A DNA stretch of 64,000 nt from Holacanthus passer. Lineage: Eukaryota > Chordata > Actinopteri > Pomacanthidae. The position numbers and the translations under genes are program-made. The notes under the pieces were generated by a model. That model was not told the origin of the DNA. It ran no database searches and was given only the letters and a program-made list of their open reading frames with translations. Where the stretch lies: positions 4,081,501-4,145,500 of the forward strand of contig JAFREQ010000009.1 in the NCBI GenBank assembly GCA_025331565.1. The letters run 5' to 3'. Of this stretch, positions 1 through 10,100 are shown piece after piece (positions within the stretch are counted from its first letter, which is position 1; each line of letters opens with the position of its first letter).

Positions 1-889
1 TTGTTGATCTGTCATGTCTCGAGGAGGCCGAACACTTCTTCCTAGGTCACAGATTTTACTGCTAGCGCCATCTGTCTTCTTTTCTTCCCTCTGAGTGCCA
101 CTGTGCCCAACACTGGGCTCAGCCGAGCAGGTGAAGCCTTTCAGCTTCTCCAGGGTGGACGAGCAGAGACCAGCTGCTCCACGGCTCGATGTTAGCGTTG
201 TCTCTGAAGAGAAAAGAAATGCAGTTATAGTATGCATATTAGGTATGTGTATAAAAGAATATCACAAATGTAAAAATATTTGACTGCACTCAGAATTTGT
301 TCCTGTCCTTAATTTATAGTTTGTCATATCACACCAGTCAGAAATCCACTTTTTTAAGTTTAAAGCAATCAGAATGCACCATGAGCAGCTCCATCTCATA
401 TCTGTCTACTTGAATTAACAGGACATGGCACACGCTGTTTGGAGAAATGTGATGCTTTGTGTGGTTGAAAACGGGTGAGGCGTGTGTGTGACCTGCTGTG
501 AGGGTTGAGAGGAAACAAATGGACTTTCTGTTCGGGGTACCTTTGGTTCTCTGACAGGAGGCAGGATCCTCCACCTGCTGGTCTGGGGGAGAAAGCTTGG
601 CTCGTTTTGATGGCAATCCAAAATCATCACCATCATCATCATCATGGGACAGTTTCTGCTGCAGGACAGAGTTAAGCATTAAGTTGAGTATATGTGATCT
701 GAGCCTGTGTGTGTGTGGTGCATTCACTGACGCACACCTCACCTTGCTCCTTGAAAGCTGGTGCTCAGCAGGGTTTTGGTTGACGTTAATCCTACACTGA
801 GATTTGGAGCCACTGCTGCTGCTCTTTCCTCCGAAGTAGCTGCTAATGGAGGTCTGAGTGGTGCAGGACTTCTTCACGGACTTGGGCAT
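1..889 (-). CDS. msh3: DNA mismatch repair protein Msh3, N-terminal exons (partial)
   Basis: MSH3 pairs with MSH2 to form MutS-beta, which recognises insertion/deletion loops in nuclear mismatch repair. I see three coding exons on the minus strand: 889-743 (49 codons, phase 0), 658-541 and 203 to the window edge. Donors at 742/741 and 540/539 and the acceptor next to 203 fit consensus, and the reading phase is kept throughout. Residues 12-19, QTSISSYF, form a canonical PCNA-binding PIP box. Exon 2 has an Asp run followed by a KRAK basic patch. Exon 3 carries STLEKLKGF, which matches the SLEKLKEF segment of human MSH3 and decides the name. The mismatch-binding and ATPase domains lie beyond the left edge. 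The ATG at 889 is the first one directly before the PIP box. Exon 3 could end before position 1; no donor was obvious. Confidence 0.85.
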
Positions 890-1999
890 GTTTTAATTTG
901 CCCTCATATTAGATGCATCATGAGAAAAATGTAAAGAAATCTGTGCACATGCGAAGCTAAACAGTGAATAGCTTTAGCTGGCCGGCTTTTCAAAACACAG
1001 CGGCGCATGTAAATGACGCCGGACGCGTCAAGCCAATCAGATCATTAGAAGGTTTCCGGTTACATTTTTCAAAATTAAATCACTCATCTTGACAATGGGG
1101 CTGTTGCATTAATTTGTTTTTGCGCACCTAGTTTGATTTCAGATATGGAAAAGGTTTTGTTTCTTGCAATAAAGCTTTTTCTGAGGCGTGAAATTGATGC
1201 ATTGTCATAGTTTAACCACCCAACATAATGTGAACTAGTTCAATCTGGTATCTGGGATTCAGAGTATTTCCATTTTATGTTACTTTCTATTTCTCCTCCA
1301 CTACTTTTCAGAGGGAATTTTTTTATTTATTTATTTTATTTATATTTATTATAATTTATATGACAGCTTCACTTACTAGTTACTTTTTTACAAATTCGTA
1401 TTTATACAAAATCAAACCAATATTAACAAAATATGTGTAAGTGTGTGCAAAATAACAACAGAGTTCTCCCCAGAGGGATTAAGGAAGTATGCCTCCTCCT
1501 ATGTCACCTAGTTCTTTTTATGCGTTTATTTTGAAACTCACTGAATGACTTCCGGTTCCTTAACGCGTGAAAGCGAGTCGCAATGTGCAAGAAAACTATT
1601 AAAATACTGTAAGAGAGACTATCCCATTGCATTTTGTGTAACTGCATTCTGTATTTTTTGATGGTGCTGATCAAAAAAGGAGGAGGAGGAGGAAAAATCC
1701 TCAGCGAGTCAACAGAAAGCAGATGTTTTATTGTGTTTACATCATTGTGAACTAAATGAACTGACTAAAAAAATCGAATGTTCTTGGTAAACGACATTTT
1801 TATGCCAGAGTCTCACTGCAGGTTTGACCACTTCCTATGTTTAACCACAGAACAATTAGAGCTGCACTGAGTGTTAATGTGTAACTGTTAAATAAATTAA
1901 AGCACAATACATCATCCATATTATCAGGTTGGACAACTTTATTTATAGATTTTTATAGAAATAAAGAATGGTAACTATGTTGCATAATACACTATATAT
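890..1999. other. msh3 upstream region and AT-rich spacer
   Basis: The first ~150 bases hold CpG sites, including a patch around 1003-1030, and probably contain the msh3 promoter; no TATA box is evident. No divergent gene start was found; in mammals DHFR shares this promoter, but no DHFR-like coding sequence is visible here. The rest is AT-rich. The stretch 1200-1400 resembles a decayed copy, in reverse orientation, of the repeat described at 40839-41592. Confidence 0.45.
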
Positions 2000-3065
2000 C
2001 AGTGGTCCTCAAATACAAATCCGAAAGGTCCACAAGAACAATTTTCAAAGAGTCAAAGGTCCGTTTATTGTCGTCAGCCAAGACACAAATCATAATAGTA
2101 TCTTTTTTTTTTTTTTCAAAAAAACAGAAATAAAATGCCATTTCTATTTCGACATATAAAATAGTGGGGACCAGAAGATAAATAACCATAAGAAAAGGAG
2201 GAAAAAATGTATTGCTGGTGTAAGGAGACTAAAGTGTAACAGGAATTTTAAAAAATGGTAGAATAAAACAAATGTCACTTTCACTTCAACAATAAATCAA
2301 ACCCCCAATTTAAATAACTATCCAAAGAACTCAGGAATCATATCTATTTTACAATGTGCCAAAAACCACTGCCTAATGAGAAAAATGGCATCTTGTGTCT
2401 TGTGCCAAGAATTTGAAGTCTGGCATGCTTACCCAACACCCAAGCAACTCGAAGTGAACACTCTGTTGATACTTGTTGTTGGGTCATGGATCTTACCAGA
2501 ATCTTGCTAGTTGTTTCATCATAAGATGATTTCAGTCCATTAATTTTTAGTTTTCTTTGGTCTGAATTTTGAGGAAAGCTCTCCTCAAATCTTTGGTGCT
2601 TGGTCTCATAATGGCGTTTTCTATTTGTCATCTTTATCAGAGCTACGGTCTCTTGGCATATGAGACACATTGGTCTTATGCTGGTTGGAGGGAGAATGAA
2701 TGCATATTGCTCGGTCCATTCGTCTTTGAATTGGCGATTTTCGCTATCCACTTTTCTTTTGCCGGCAAACTTGGAACAGGCCTTGTCATCATCGAGGCTC
2801 CGACTTCTCGTAAAGCACCGGTAAGCGCACAGCGGTGAAAACGAAACTTTAAAAAGTGCCTGTCTCGCTGCAGCAGAGCACTTTCAGTGACCCAGCAACA
2901 GCCTATCAGCGCATCGTTTGCATAAAGATTACGTCACACGAACAGTACAAGTGCCGACCAAACCAAAACACGCTCAGTGAAGGAATTACCCATTCAGCTC
3001 GCGGTCCGCAAATCGACGGCCTGTGGGCCGGACCCGGACCGCGGGCCGCCATTTGAGGGCCATGG
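2000..3065 (-). mobile_element. Internally deleted hAT-type DNA transposon with 8-bp target-site duplication
   Basis: The left end reads CAGTGGTCCTCAAATAC. The right end, reverse-complemented, reads CCATGGCCCTCAAATGG, so the inverted ends share TGGYCCTCAAAT. The element is flanked on both sides by the identical 8-mer CTATATAT (1992-1999 and 3066-3073), the duplication length expected of hAT transposases. At about 1,066 bp it is far too short to be autonomous; it keeps only an N-terminal transposase fragment on the minus strand. The right end is GC-rich (about 3001-3055), as in many teleost hAT copies. Confidence 0.85.
2344..2838 (-). pseudogene. BED-zinc-finger N-terminus of a hAT transposase (GTF2IRD2/ZBED-like), fragment
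   Basis: The minus-strand frame contains KRKVDSENRQFKDEW, then CLICQ and, 23 residues after the first Cys, RHYETKH, followed by NSDQRKLKINGLKSS. This is the BED finger and linker typical of hAT-derived proteins of the GTF2IRD2/ZBED5/FAM200 type. The finger (CxxC...HxxxxH) looks intact, but the frame loses similarity after about residue 90 and the RNase H-like catalytic domain and dimerisation region are missing. Upstream of the Met at 2751 the same frame continues with SRSRSLDDDKACSKFAG. It is a remnant and cannot encode an active transposase. Confidence 0.75.
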
Positions 3066-3073
3066 CTATATAT

Positions 3074-4035
3074 GTATTTGCTCACATCAAGGTTGGACGT
3101 ATGTGTCAGTTTGAATTTGGTGAATCAAACAGGGCCGTTGACTGTTGTACGTCTGCCCCTGCTCTCCTGCCACACCTGTACAAAACCCACATTTATCACA
3201 ATATAATGAGATGATTTCAAAGTATTCTAGAAACACATGTCTGATTGGTGATTGAGACAAATAGGCCTACATGTTCTCTTTCCCATAAGAAGTTAGATGT
3301 TAAAGGTTTGGCTACTTGTCACACTGTTGAGAAGCCGTTTTATTCACATACGTGTCTCAGATTGATGACTACAAATGAACTTAGCAGCATCAAGGTTTCA
3401 GATGATCACCATGTAGATGGGAGAAAGCAGATATTTTTTTGAACTGGACAAGGTCCACTTTATCAGGCCTTATTCTGACCTGTTTTTTTGTTTGTTTGTT
3501 TGTTTTTTGCAGTATGCCAAACTGATGACGCTGTCTGGTAGACCAAGTCAAAGTTTGACTAGTACATCAGCAAGTAAGGTCACATTTCATCAAAGTTTTC
3601 CATTTGACTTCTCTGATTCAGCAGCACATGTCCACTCTATTTCTGGTTAGTATATTTACTCCAAGCCATATTTGTTCCACTGAGCATCTGAGTAAGTGTG
3701 TTTTTTGCTGATTGTAAAAAACAGAAGTGAAGTGAAAGTTTCTCTTCTGCATTTGTGAAAACAGCAAATAAGGAAAGTGGTCATCACCAGGTTTTTCTCT
3801 ACCAAACACTATCTAACAGCATTAAGTTCTTTCCTTCATTTTCAAAAAGTACATGGTTGCCTCAGGGATAATGAGGTCAATTTAGGACCAACATTATTCA
3901 GGTCAATTGGGAGGAAGCTTTGTGAGGGAATGCAAATGTTCAAGGTCTGAAGAAAGACTGAGGAGGAGTCGGGCTGAAAGAGCTTCTCTCTAGTTTTCGT
4001 CTCAGTTCAACAATCTGTTTCTCTCTACATTCACG
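3074..4035. other. Spacer and presumed promoter of ly6 gene A
   Basis: I see no exon with coding support here. A T-rich run (TTTG repeats) lies at about 3483-3507. The segment just upstream of the ATG at 4036 resembles the same position of ly6 gene D in its last bases (ACGATGCAGCTTTATGGAGC). No clear TATA box was found for gene A, unlike B, C and D. Confidence 0.4.
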
Positions 4036-5895
4036 ATGCAGCTTTATGGAGCTCTGATTCTGTTTATGACTCTGTCTACAGGTAGGATCAGCTTTTGCAT
4101 TAAGAACATTATGGACATTAATCTTAAAATTACTAAACAACTTTTTTAAAAATGTGTTGATGTTTAAAGGGCATTAGCAAGGCCATTTGGGAAATATGTT
4201 TATTTGTTAGAGAAGATTAATACCAATCTCATGTCTGTCCATTAAGTATGAATATATCATTTGTTTAATCTTTAGTAGTATAAAAATGATTTGTGATGCT
4301 GAGGGGGTTATGTTTCTTGCTCTGAGAGAATGACTTCCTGAAGTCTTCATTAACCTCATTGTAGTAAAAAAGGTTTTTTTGTTTGTTTGCATGTCATTTC
4401 CCATTTTCCACCTCTCAATTTCTGTCACATCTCTTCTTGGTTATCTCTATGAAGGGATAAAAATGACCAAAAAAGTAGACTATATAATGTTACAATGTTA
4501 TAACTATTTCCTTCCACTCAGTAGTATGATAGGGCTAAGTACTTTCATTTTCATTTGCAACCACCCATATGTTTCATTTAATCTTTTCACTTGCACTGAA
4601 CCTTTCAAGCACACAGTTCATGGTTTTCTGTTTCGTACTGGCAGTTTGTTTTAGTTTTCTCAGAATCTTTTCACGCTGTCTGACCAGAAACCTTTCTGAG
4701 CCAGTGACTTACAGCCAACTTGTAACAGGGAGTGTGGCAGGACTCAATAGCAACACACTAAAACAGAGAGAGATGGTAATCTCCTTTATTTCCAAAAAAT
4801 CTTCACTATGTAAATACAAATCTTCACTATGTAAATACAAATCTTCACTATGTAAATACAAACTGAAGGAAGGGTGGCAATACAGAGGCAGTATCAGAGC
4901 CACAGGGAAATCAGGAAGTTTACTGAGAATGGCCCACCAAGTGGGGTAGTGTCCGGGGAATGCCATAACAGCCACAGAGACAGGCAAACAGAAACAGGAA
5001 TGTAGAGGCAGAACGGGTACTGAAGGCTTAGGCCCATTTAGGGTTCCTCAAGGCAGGTTAATCAAGAAGCATCAAGGTTGGCGACCAAGAGTCTGACATC
5101 TATGACGAGAAGAACAGTCTGGAAGTGGGTGAATGTAATGGGGTGGCTTATATAGAGTCCTGATTGCTGATAGAATACAGCTGGGTGCACAGGTGTGTGA
5201 TGAGATGGGCGTGGCTAACAGGTCAGATGAGGCAGAGGCAGGTTGAGTGGAAAAATACTTATATAAATAAAAAGACTGTGCACAACTATGGCAGGCACAC
5301 AGTGAAAACAATGAAGGATAAACTATGACAGAATTATGGCAAACTAAGACAGAAACAGGCTAAACAGGGACAGAGAAGGACTAACACAGGGCAGAACTGT
5401 GACCTAATGCAGTAATCAGCGTCTCCTTGCAAATCAACCACAACTTAAAATAAACTTTTGTGTGATAAGTGTGTTCTGTCTCTGTATAGCATGTGGATTA
5501 AGATGCTACACGTGCACAGCTACCGACCCCAATTCCTGCACAGACACCAAATCTTGTCCTGTCATCTTCAACCGTTGTTTCTCTCTCAGAGTAGATGGTA
5601 AGTTCTTTCACCTTATTCCAGGCACACACCAAAATCAATCATCAAATATCTGACACAATATGTTGCCATACTGACAGCCTGGTGGCTACATCATTATATG
5701 TTTTATAAATTGATCGGATTGTTCCCATTGTGTTTTTCAGGTTATGACATGGTTACCAAGGGCTGCCAAACTAGCGTGGCATGTGTTGGTGCCATGGCTT
5801 GCTGTGAAGGCGACTTGTGTAACAGCGCCATCCCAACTGGTCCCAGTGTCCTCCTCCTGCTGGTGTCCTCAGCTATCATCACACTTTTTCTCTGA
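4036..5895 (+). CDS. Ly6/uPAR-domain GPI-anchored protein, array copy A
   Basis: Small secreted three-finger (LU) domain protein, predicted to be tethered to the outer cell surface by a GPI anchor. Exons: 4036-4081 (signal peptide MQLYGALILFMTLST), 5490-5597 and 5741-5895, both introns in phase 1; total 102 residues. After the signal peptide come CYTC, a spaced set of Cys, then the family signature CCEGDLCNSA. A hydrophobic C-terminal tail with no charged residues (VLLLLVSSAIITLFL) is the GPI attachment signal. The LU domain from LRC onward has ten Cys, the full five-disulphide set; one more Cys lies at the signal-peptide junction (ACG). A polyadenylation signal AATAAA is at 5961. Intron 1 is unusually long (1.4 kb) and carries repeats. 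The family includes CD59, Ly6 and Lynx proteins; the exact orthologue and ligand are not recognisable. Confidence 0.85.
4725..5400. repeat. Probable interspersed repeat insertion in intron 1 of ly6 gene A
   Basis: Intron 1 of copies B and C is about 0.31 kb and that of D about 0.62 kb, but that of A is 1.4 kb. The extra DNA has a different, more GC-balanced composition, lacks a coding frame and includes the 21-bp triple repeat. Phrases such as GACAGAATTATGGC and AGACAGAAACAGGC suggest a non-autonomous element. No clean ends or target duplication could be fixed by eye. Confidence 0.4.
4799..4861. repeat. Three perfect tandem copies of a 21-bp unit
   Basis: The unit ATCTTCACTATGTAAATACAA occurs three times head to tail with no mismatches, inside intron 1 of ly6 gene A. 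It lies in a longer stretch (about 4725-5400) that does not resemble the introns of the sister genes and is probably an inserted interspersed repeat of unidentified class. Confidence 0.9.
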
Positions 5896-6589
5896 GGATC
5901 TGGAATTTGGTTATTTCCATGCTGTACTTTTTTCTGACCTGACTTGTACAACTCAAGAAGAATAAACAACATTCAAATATTAAGCATTAATAGTGTGTCC
6001 TGTACCTGCTTTAACTACATTGGACTGACAACAGCTATTTGTTCATTCAGACAACTTCCAATTCAGAAGCAAACAGTACGTTTAATAACCAGTCTGCTCT
6101 TCAGTTTTCATCTGTTTTCTCTGATTTAATGACAAGAAGACAAAGCTGTATGTTCATTTTCTACATATGAAAGAGCTTTCAATTCTGCTCAGTCAGAAAA
6201 TCAAGGATGCAATAACAGCTTACTTCTCAGACTTAATTACTATGAATAAACACAATCCCGAGCTCTGTTTAGCTTACTTAGCTCACTTAGCTGCTGCTGA
6301 CTCTGCCACCTCAACTGAGGATTGAGAATTGCATTTCACATTTTTTGTTAAGATCAACCATATCAGATGCAATATTGTGCCAGCCTTCTGCTCTTCTGAT
6401 CTGTATGGCAGTGTTTTAAATTTACTAATCCATTTGCCCTCATTACCATGCACAACCTCACAGAGACAGCTTCTCATCTGCACCTGTCCTCCCGTCAACT
6501 TCATATTTTACCCTCCAAATTCTTTCAAGAGGTCCTACCTGACATCGGCCCTGGTGTGCTCACTGATAAAGGACTAGATGTCATTTAAT

Positions 6590-7208
6590 CTAACTTTCTT
6601 CAACTAAATTCTGACAAAACCAAGCCTCACATTATTGTTGCTGAAAATACTACAAATGGCATTTTTCAGTCGACTGACTTGTCACCTATGTCAAACCAAA
6701 CCAAATGGGGGGTTTCATTCACACCTTCATTTTTTCCATCCTATCTTCCGCAAAGCCCTTTTCACTTGCCTTACTCAGGCTGCCCTGGCACGTCTTCAGC
6801 TTATACAATATGCAGCAGCTAGGCAGCAACCAAAACCTTTTGGCTATACCATGTGCCAAACTACAAAACAAAGGCGACTGCTCTTTTGCTGCGCAAACAC
6901 CCAGACTTCACAATCTCCCCCCTCTCATTAGATCAGCCAAGTCTGTTGACAGTTTTGAGCATTAAACATTTAAAAACCCTCTTCTTTAAGTTGGCTATTC
7001 TAAATTTTTAAGGATGTGCTCTGGATGGTGACTAGTTGCTGTGTGCTTTCTGTGTTTGTATGTGTGTTGTGTTTATGTGTTTTTGAATATCTTTTTCTTG
7101 TATGTACTTCATGTTTTCTTTTTTTCTGTACTGATGTTGATGTAAAACACATTTTAAGCTGTGTTAAAAAAGGTGCAGTAAAAATAAAGTTCTACTTACT
7201 TACTTACA
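6590..7208 (+). mobile_element. Degenerate 3' end of a non-LTR retrotransposon (Rex/L2-like)
   Basis: Broken plus-strand frames contain LNSDKTK, then RLQLIQYAAAR and later APRLHNLPPLIRSAKSVDSF-like residues, the order found at the C-terminus of Rex/L2-type reverse transcriptases. Several frameshifts separate the pieces. It ends with AATAAAGTTCTACTTACTTACTTAC, a typical 3' tail with a short tandem repeat. A shorter, internally deleted copy lies at about 9805-9930, so it was probably carried along in the local duplication. Confidence 0.6.
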
Positions 7209-7239
7209 ACCCCTTTTCCCATGGGAAGCTGTGTAAAGC

Positions 7240-8455
7240 TATAAGCTGTTTGTCAGATTGAGCAGCACTCTGTCTGATATGCTGGTGAGTAGCACAGGAG
7301 CTCCACAGGGGACTGTTCTGTCTCCATTTCTGTTCACCCTGTACACCTCTGACTTCCAGTACAACACTGTGTTGTGCCACTTGCGGAAGTTCTCGGATGA
7401 TTCTGTAGCGGTTGGGTGTATTAAAGACAGGCAGGAGGGGGAGTACAGACTCACTGGTGGATGATTTTGTGGAATGGTCCAGGAGAAATCACCTGCACCT
7501 AAACGTCACCAAGACCAAGGAGATGGTGATCGACTTCAGGAGGAAGAGGACACAGCCTCGGTGTATCCTGGGAAAGGAGGTGGACATGGCGGAGGACTAC
7601 AAGTACTTTGTCGTCCACATTGATAACAAGCTGGACTGGAAGACCAACACCGAAGCTGTATGCAAATTTCCCTACTGTGGGACGAATAAAGGTTTATCTT
7701 ATCTTATCTTATACAAGAAGGGGATGAGCAGACTCCTTTTCCTGAGGAAGCTGAGATCTTTCAATGTGTGCAGCAGAATGTTGGAAATATTCTTGTATCT
7801 ATCCTTGTACTTTGCTGTAGTCTCCTGGGGAAGCAGCATTGGAGTCGGAAACACAAACAGACTCAACAAACTGACTAAAAAGGCTGGTTCAGTTATTGGC
7901 TGCAAACTGGACACTTTTGAGGCTGTGTTGGAGAGGAGGACACTGGACAAACTGTTATCCATTCTGGATAACCCTGACCACCCTCTCCACCAGCTGCTGG
8001 ACAGACAGCTGAGCTCGTTCTCCAACAGACTGATTCAGCTCTGCTGTCACAAGGACAGATATAGGAAATATTTCCTGCCACAGCCAATAAGACTGTTTAA
8101 CTCTGTAGCTCAGTCTGGCAGAGAAAACGCTGGACTCACAATGCAGTAGTTTATTGATAGTATCTGATCTGTTTGCACTGATTCTGATCACTTTATGTTC
8201 TTTGCACAACATTTTGCATAATCTTGCACATCATTTCCACCTCTACTACTGCATTATTGCTCATAGGATCAATGGTTTATTGGTACTGTTTGTTGCACTG
8301 TATGTTGGCTTTTGCACTGCATGTTTTATGTCTTGTTGTTTAATGTGTTACATGTTGTGCTGTGTTGTGTTGTATTGTTTCACTGTAGCTGCTCCAACAG
8401 AAGAATTTCCCAGCTTGAGACAAATAAAGTACATCTATCTATGTATCTAAAACAT
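7240..8455 (+). mobile_element. 5'-truncated non-LTR retrotransposon with broken reverse transcriptase
   Basis: The plus strand encodes SSTGAPQGTVLSPFLF and then FSDDS, the reverse transcriptase motifs around the catalytic region (FSDDS stands where FADD is usual). A change of frame between about 7430 and 7460 follows, then LVDDFVEWSRRNHLHLNVTK, KGMSRLLFLRKLRSF and a C-terminal block ending near 8149. The 3' end is AAATAAAGTACATCTATCTATG. The 5' part, including any endonuclease domain, is absent. A 51-bp in-frame insert at 7661-7711 looks like the 3' tail of another LINE/SINE. The class is CR1/L2/Rex-like; the exact clade is not settled. Confidence 0.75.
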
Positions 8456-8557
8456 AAATAAAACAGAATGTGATAGCTTGCTAATCCTTTTTGACATGTA
8501 CTCAATAGAAAACAGTAAAAAGGGGCGAGGTTCACCACTTTGTGAAACACACGATTC

Positions 8558-8565
8558 TATAAAAG
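8558..8565 (+). promoter_or_regulatory. TATA box of ly6 gene B
   Basis: TATAAAAG lies 146 bases before the ATG of gene B. The surrounding 180 bases are repeated, without a gene behind them, at about 9945-10090, where the motif has decayed to TATAAACA. Confidence 0.5.
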
Positions 8566-8710
8566 ACATTACTATGTGGGCTCCTGAACACTTTGGAAAA
8601 CGTTTGTCGGTTAACACAGTTTGTGTCACAGTTTTGCCAGCCAGAGTCCTACCACATCCCGTGACAGGTTGTTTGCAAATGATTGAAGTCTGTTTTTCTT
8701 TGCCTTCACC

Positions 8711-9533
8711 ATGAAGCTTTATGGACTTCTGGTTCTGTTGGTGACTCTTTCTGCAGGTATGAACTGCTTTACGTGCTTTGGTATTGTAACACAAACAAAT
8801 GAAAGTTATTAATGTGAATTAATGAACCTATTTTTTTCCATTATTCATATATATATATATATCTCTCCTCTGTCTCTTTATGTTCTCTTACTGGTGTTCT
8901 GTGGTTTCACAGGACTTTACCTGTGGGAACATACACAGTCATTTTGAACTGATGGTGTTTGATGTGTAAAAATGATCTTAAATGATCTTATCATCTTCTG
9001 CTTTGGTTTCTGGGTTCTTATTATTTTCAAACATGTGTAGCAGTATTTTATATTTCTGTGCAGCATGTGGACTGAAGTGCTACACATGTATCCTCATCTC
9101 TGACACCAGTACCTGCACAAACATCCAATCCTGTCCTACAGGCTGGGAACGTTGTGCCGGCTTAGTAGTCAAGGGTGAGTTGTTTTTCCACATCAGAATC
9201 AATTGTAGCTAAATAGATAGATAAATAAATGAATAAAAATAGTAGTTATAATAATAATAATGCTAATAAAAAAATAATGATAGTAACAATAGCATTTTCA
9301 TTTATCTGTCTGAGCTGATTTACTGCTGCACTGAATGCCTGCTGGCTTTTGTTGGAACTGAGGTTTTTCCTTCATATCTTGCAGTTCTTGCCGCCAAGGG
9401 CTGCGAAAACCGCCTTACATGTATCAGCCCCATAGACTGCTGTGAAGGCAACTTGTGTAACAGCGCCATCCCAACTGGTCCCAGTGTCCTCCTCCTGCTG
9501 CTGTCCTCAGCCATCATCACACTTTTTCTCTGA
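8711..9533 (+). CDS. Ly6/uPAR-domain GPI-anchored protein, array copy B
   Basis: Predicted GPI-anchored cell-surface protein with one LU (three-finger) domain. Exons: 8711-8756 (signal peptide MKLYGLLVLLVTLSA), 9064-9174 and 9385-9533, introns in phase 1; 101 residues. The domain opens with CGLKCYTC, closes with CCEGNLCNSA and is followed by a hydrophobic anchor signal (SVLLLLLSSAIITLFL). Splice sites are CAG/GTATG and AG/GTGAGT type. Polyadenylation signal AATAAA at 9599. The gene is closest to copy C through exon 1, intron 1 and exon 2, but its final exon end and 3' UTR match copy A, so it looks like a recombinant. No N-glycosylation sequon is seen. Ligand and orthologue unknown. Confidence 0.85.
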
Positions 9534-10100
9534 GGATCTGGAATTTGGTTATTTCCATACTGTACTTTTTTCTCACCTGACTTGTACAACTCAAGAAGAA
9601 TAAACAACATTCAAATATTAAGCATTAATAGTGTGTCCTGTACCTGCTTTAACTACATTGGACTGACAACAACTATTTGTTCATTCAGACAACTTCTAAT
9701 TCAGAAGCAAACAGTACGTTTAATAACCAGTCTATGGTAACCAGCTGTATGTTTCGGTAAAACCAGATGATATAAGCAACATAGACAATCTCCACAAATG
9801 TTCTTCAATTAAATTCTGACAAAACCAAGCTTCACTTTATTGGTGCTGAAAATACTACAAATGGCATTTTTCAGTTGACCGACTTGTGACCTGTGTGCAA
9901 CTAAACTCCTACTACTTACTTAGAACTCCGTTCACCACTGTGGTTACCACTTTGTGAAACACGTGATTCTATAAACAAGCTCCTGAACACTTCGGAAAAT
10001 GTTTGTCAGTTTACACAGTTTGTGTCACAGTTCTGCAGGCCTCAGTGCTACCACATCCTGTGACAGTTTGTTTGCATGTGATTGCAGAAAGAATTGTTCT
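9534..10100 (+). repeat. Duplicated 3' flank plus orphan ly6 promoter copy
   Basis: 9534-9735 repeats the 3' UTR and downstream of gene A (5893-6090) almost base for base. 9805-9930 repeats parts of the LINE fragment at 6595-7200 with an internal deletion. 9945-10090 repeats the promoter of gene B (8527-8690), including the blocks CACTTTGTGAAACAC and TTTGTGTCACAGTT. No signal-peptide exon follows, so this is the scar of a lost array copy or an unequal exchange. Confidence 0.75.

Noticed and set aside
7258..8149. Host gene coding for a reverse transcriptase-like protein
   Set aside because: Frameshifted, 5'-truncated and ending in a retrotransposon tail; it is a dead mobile element.
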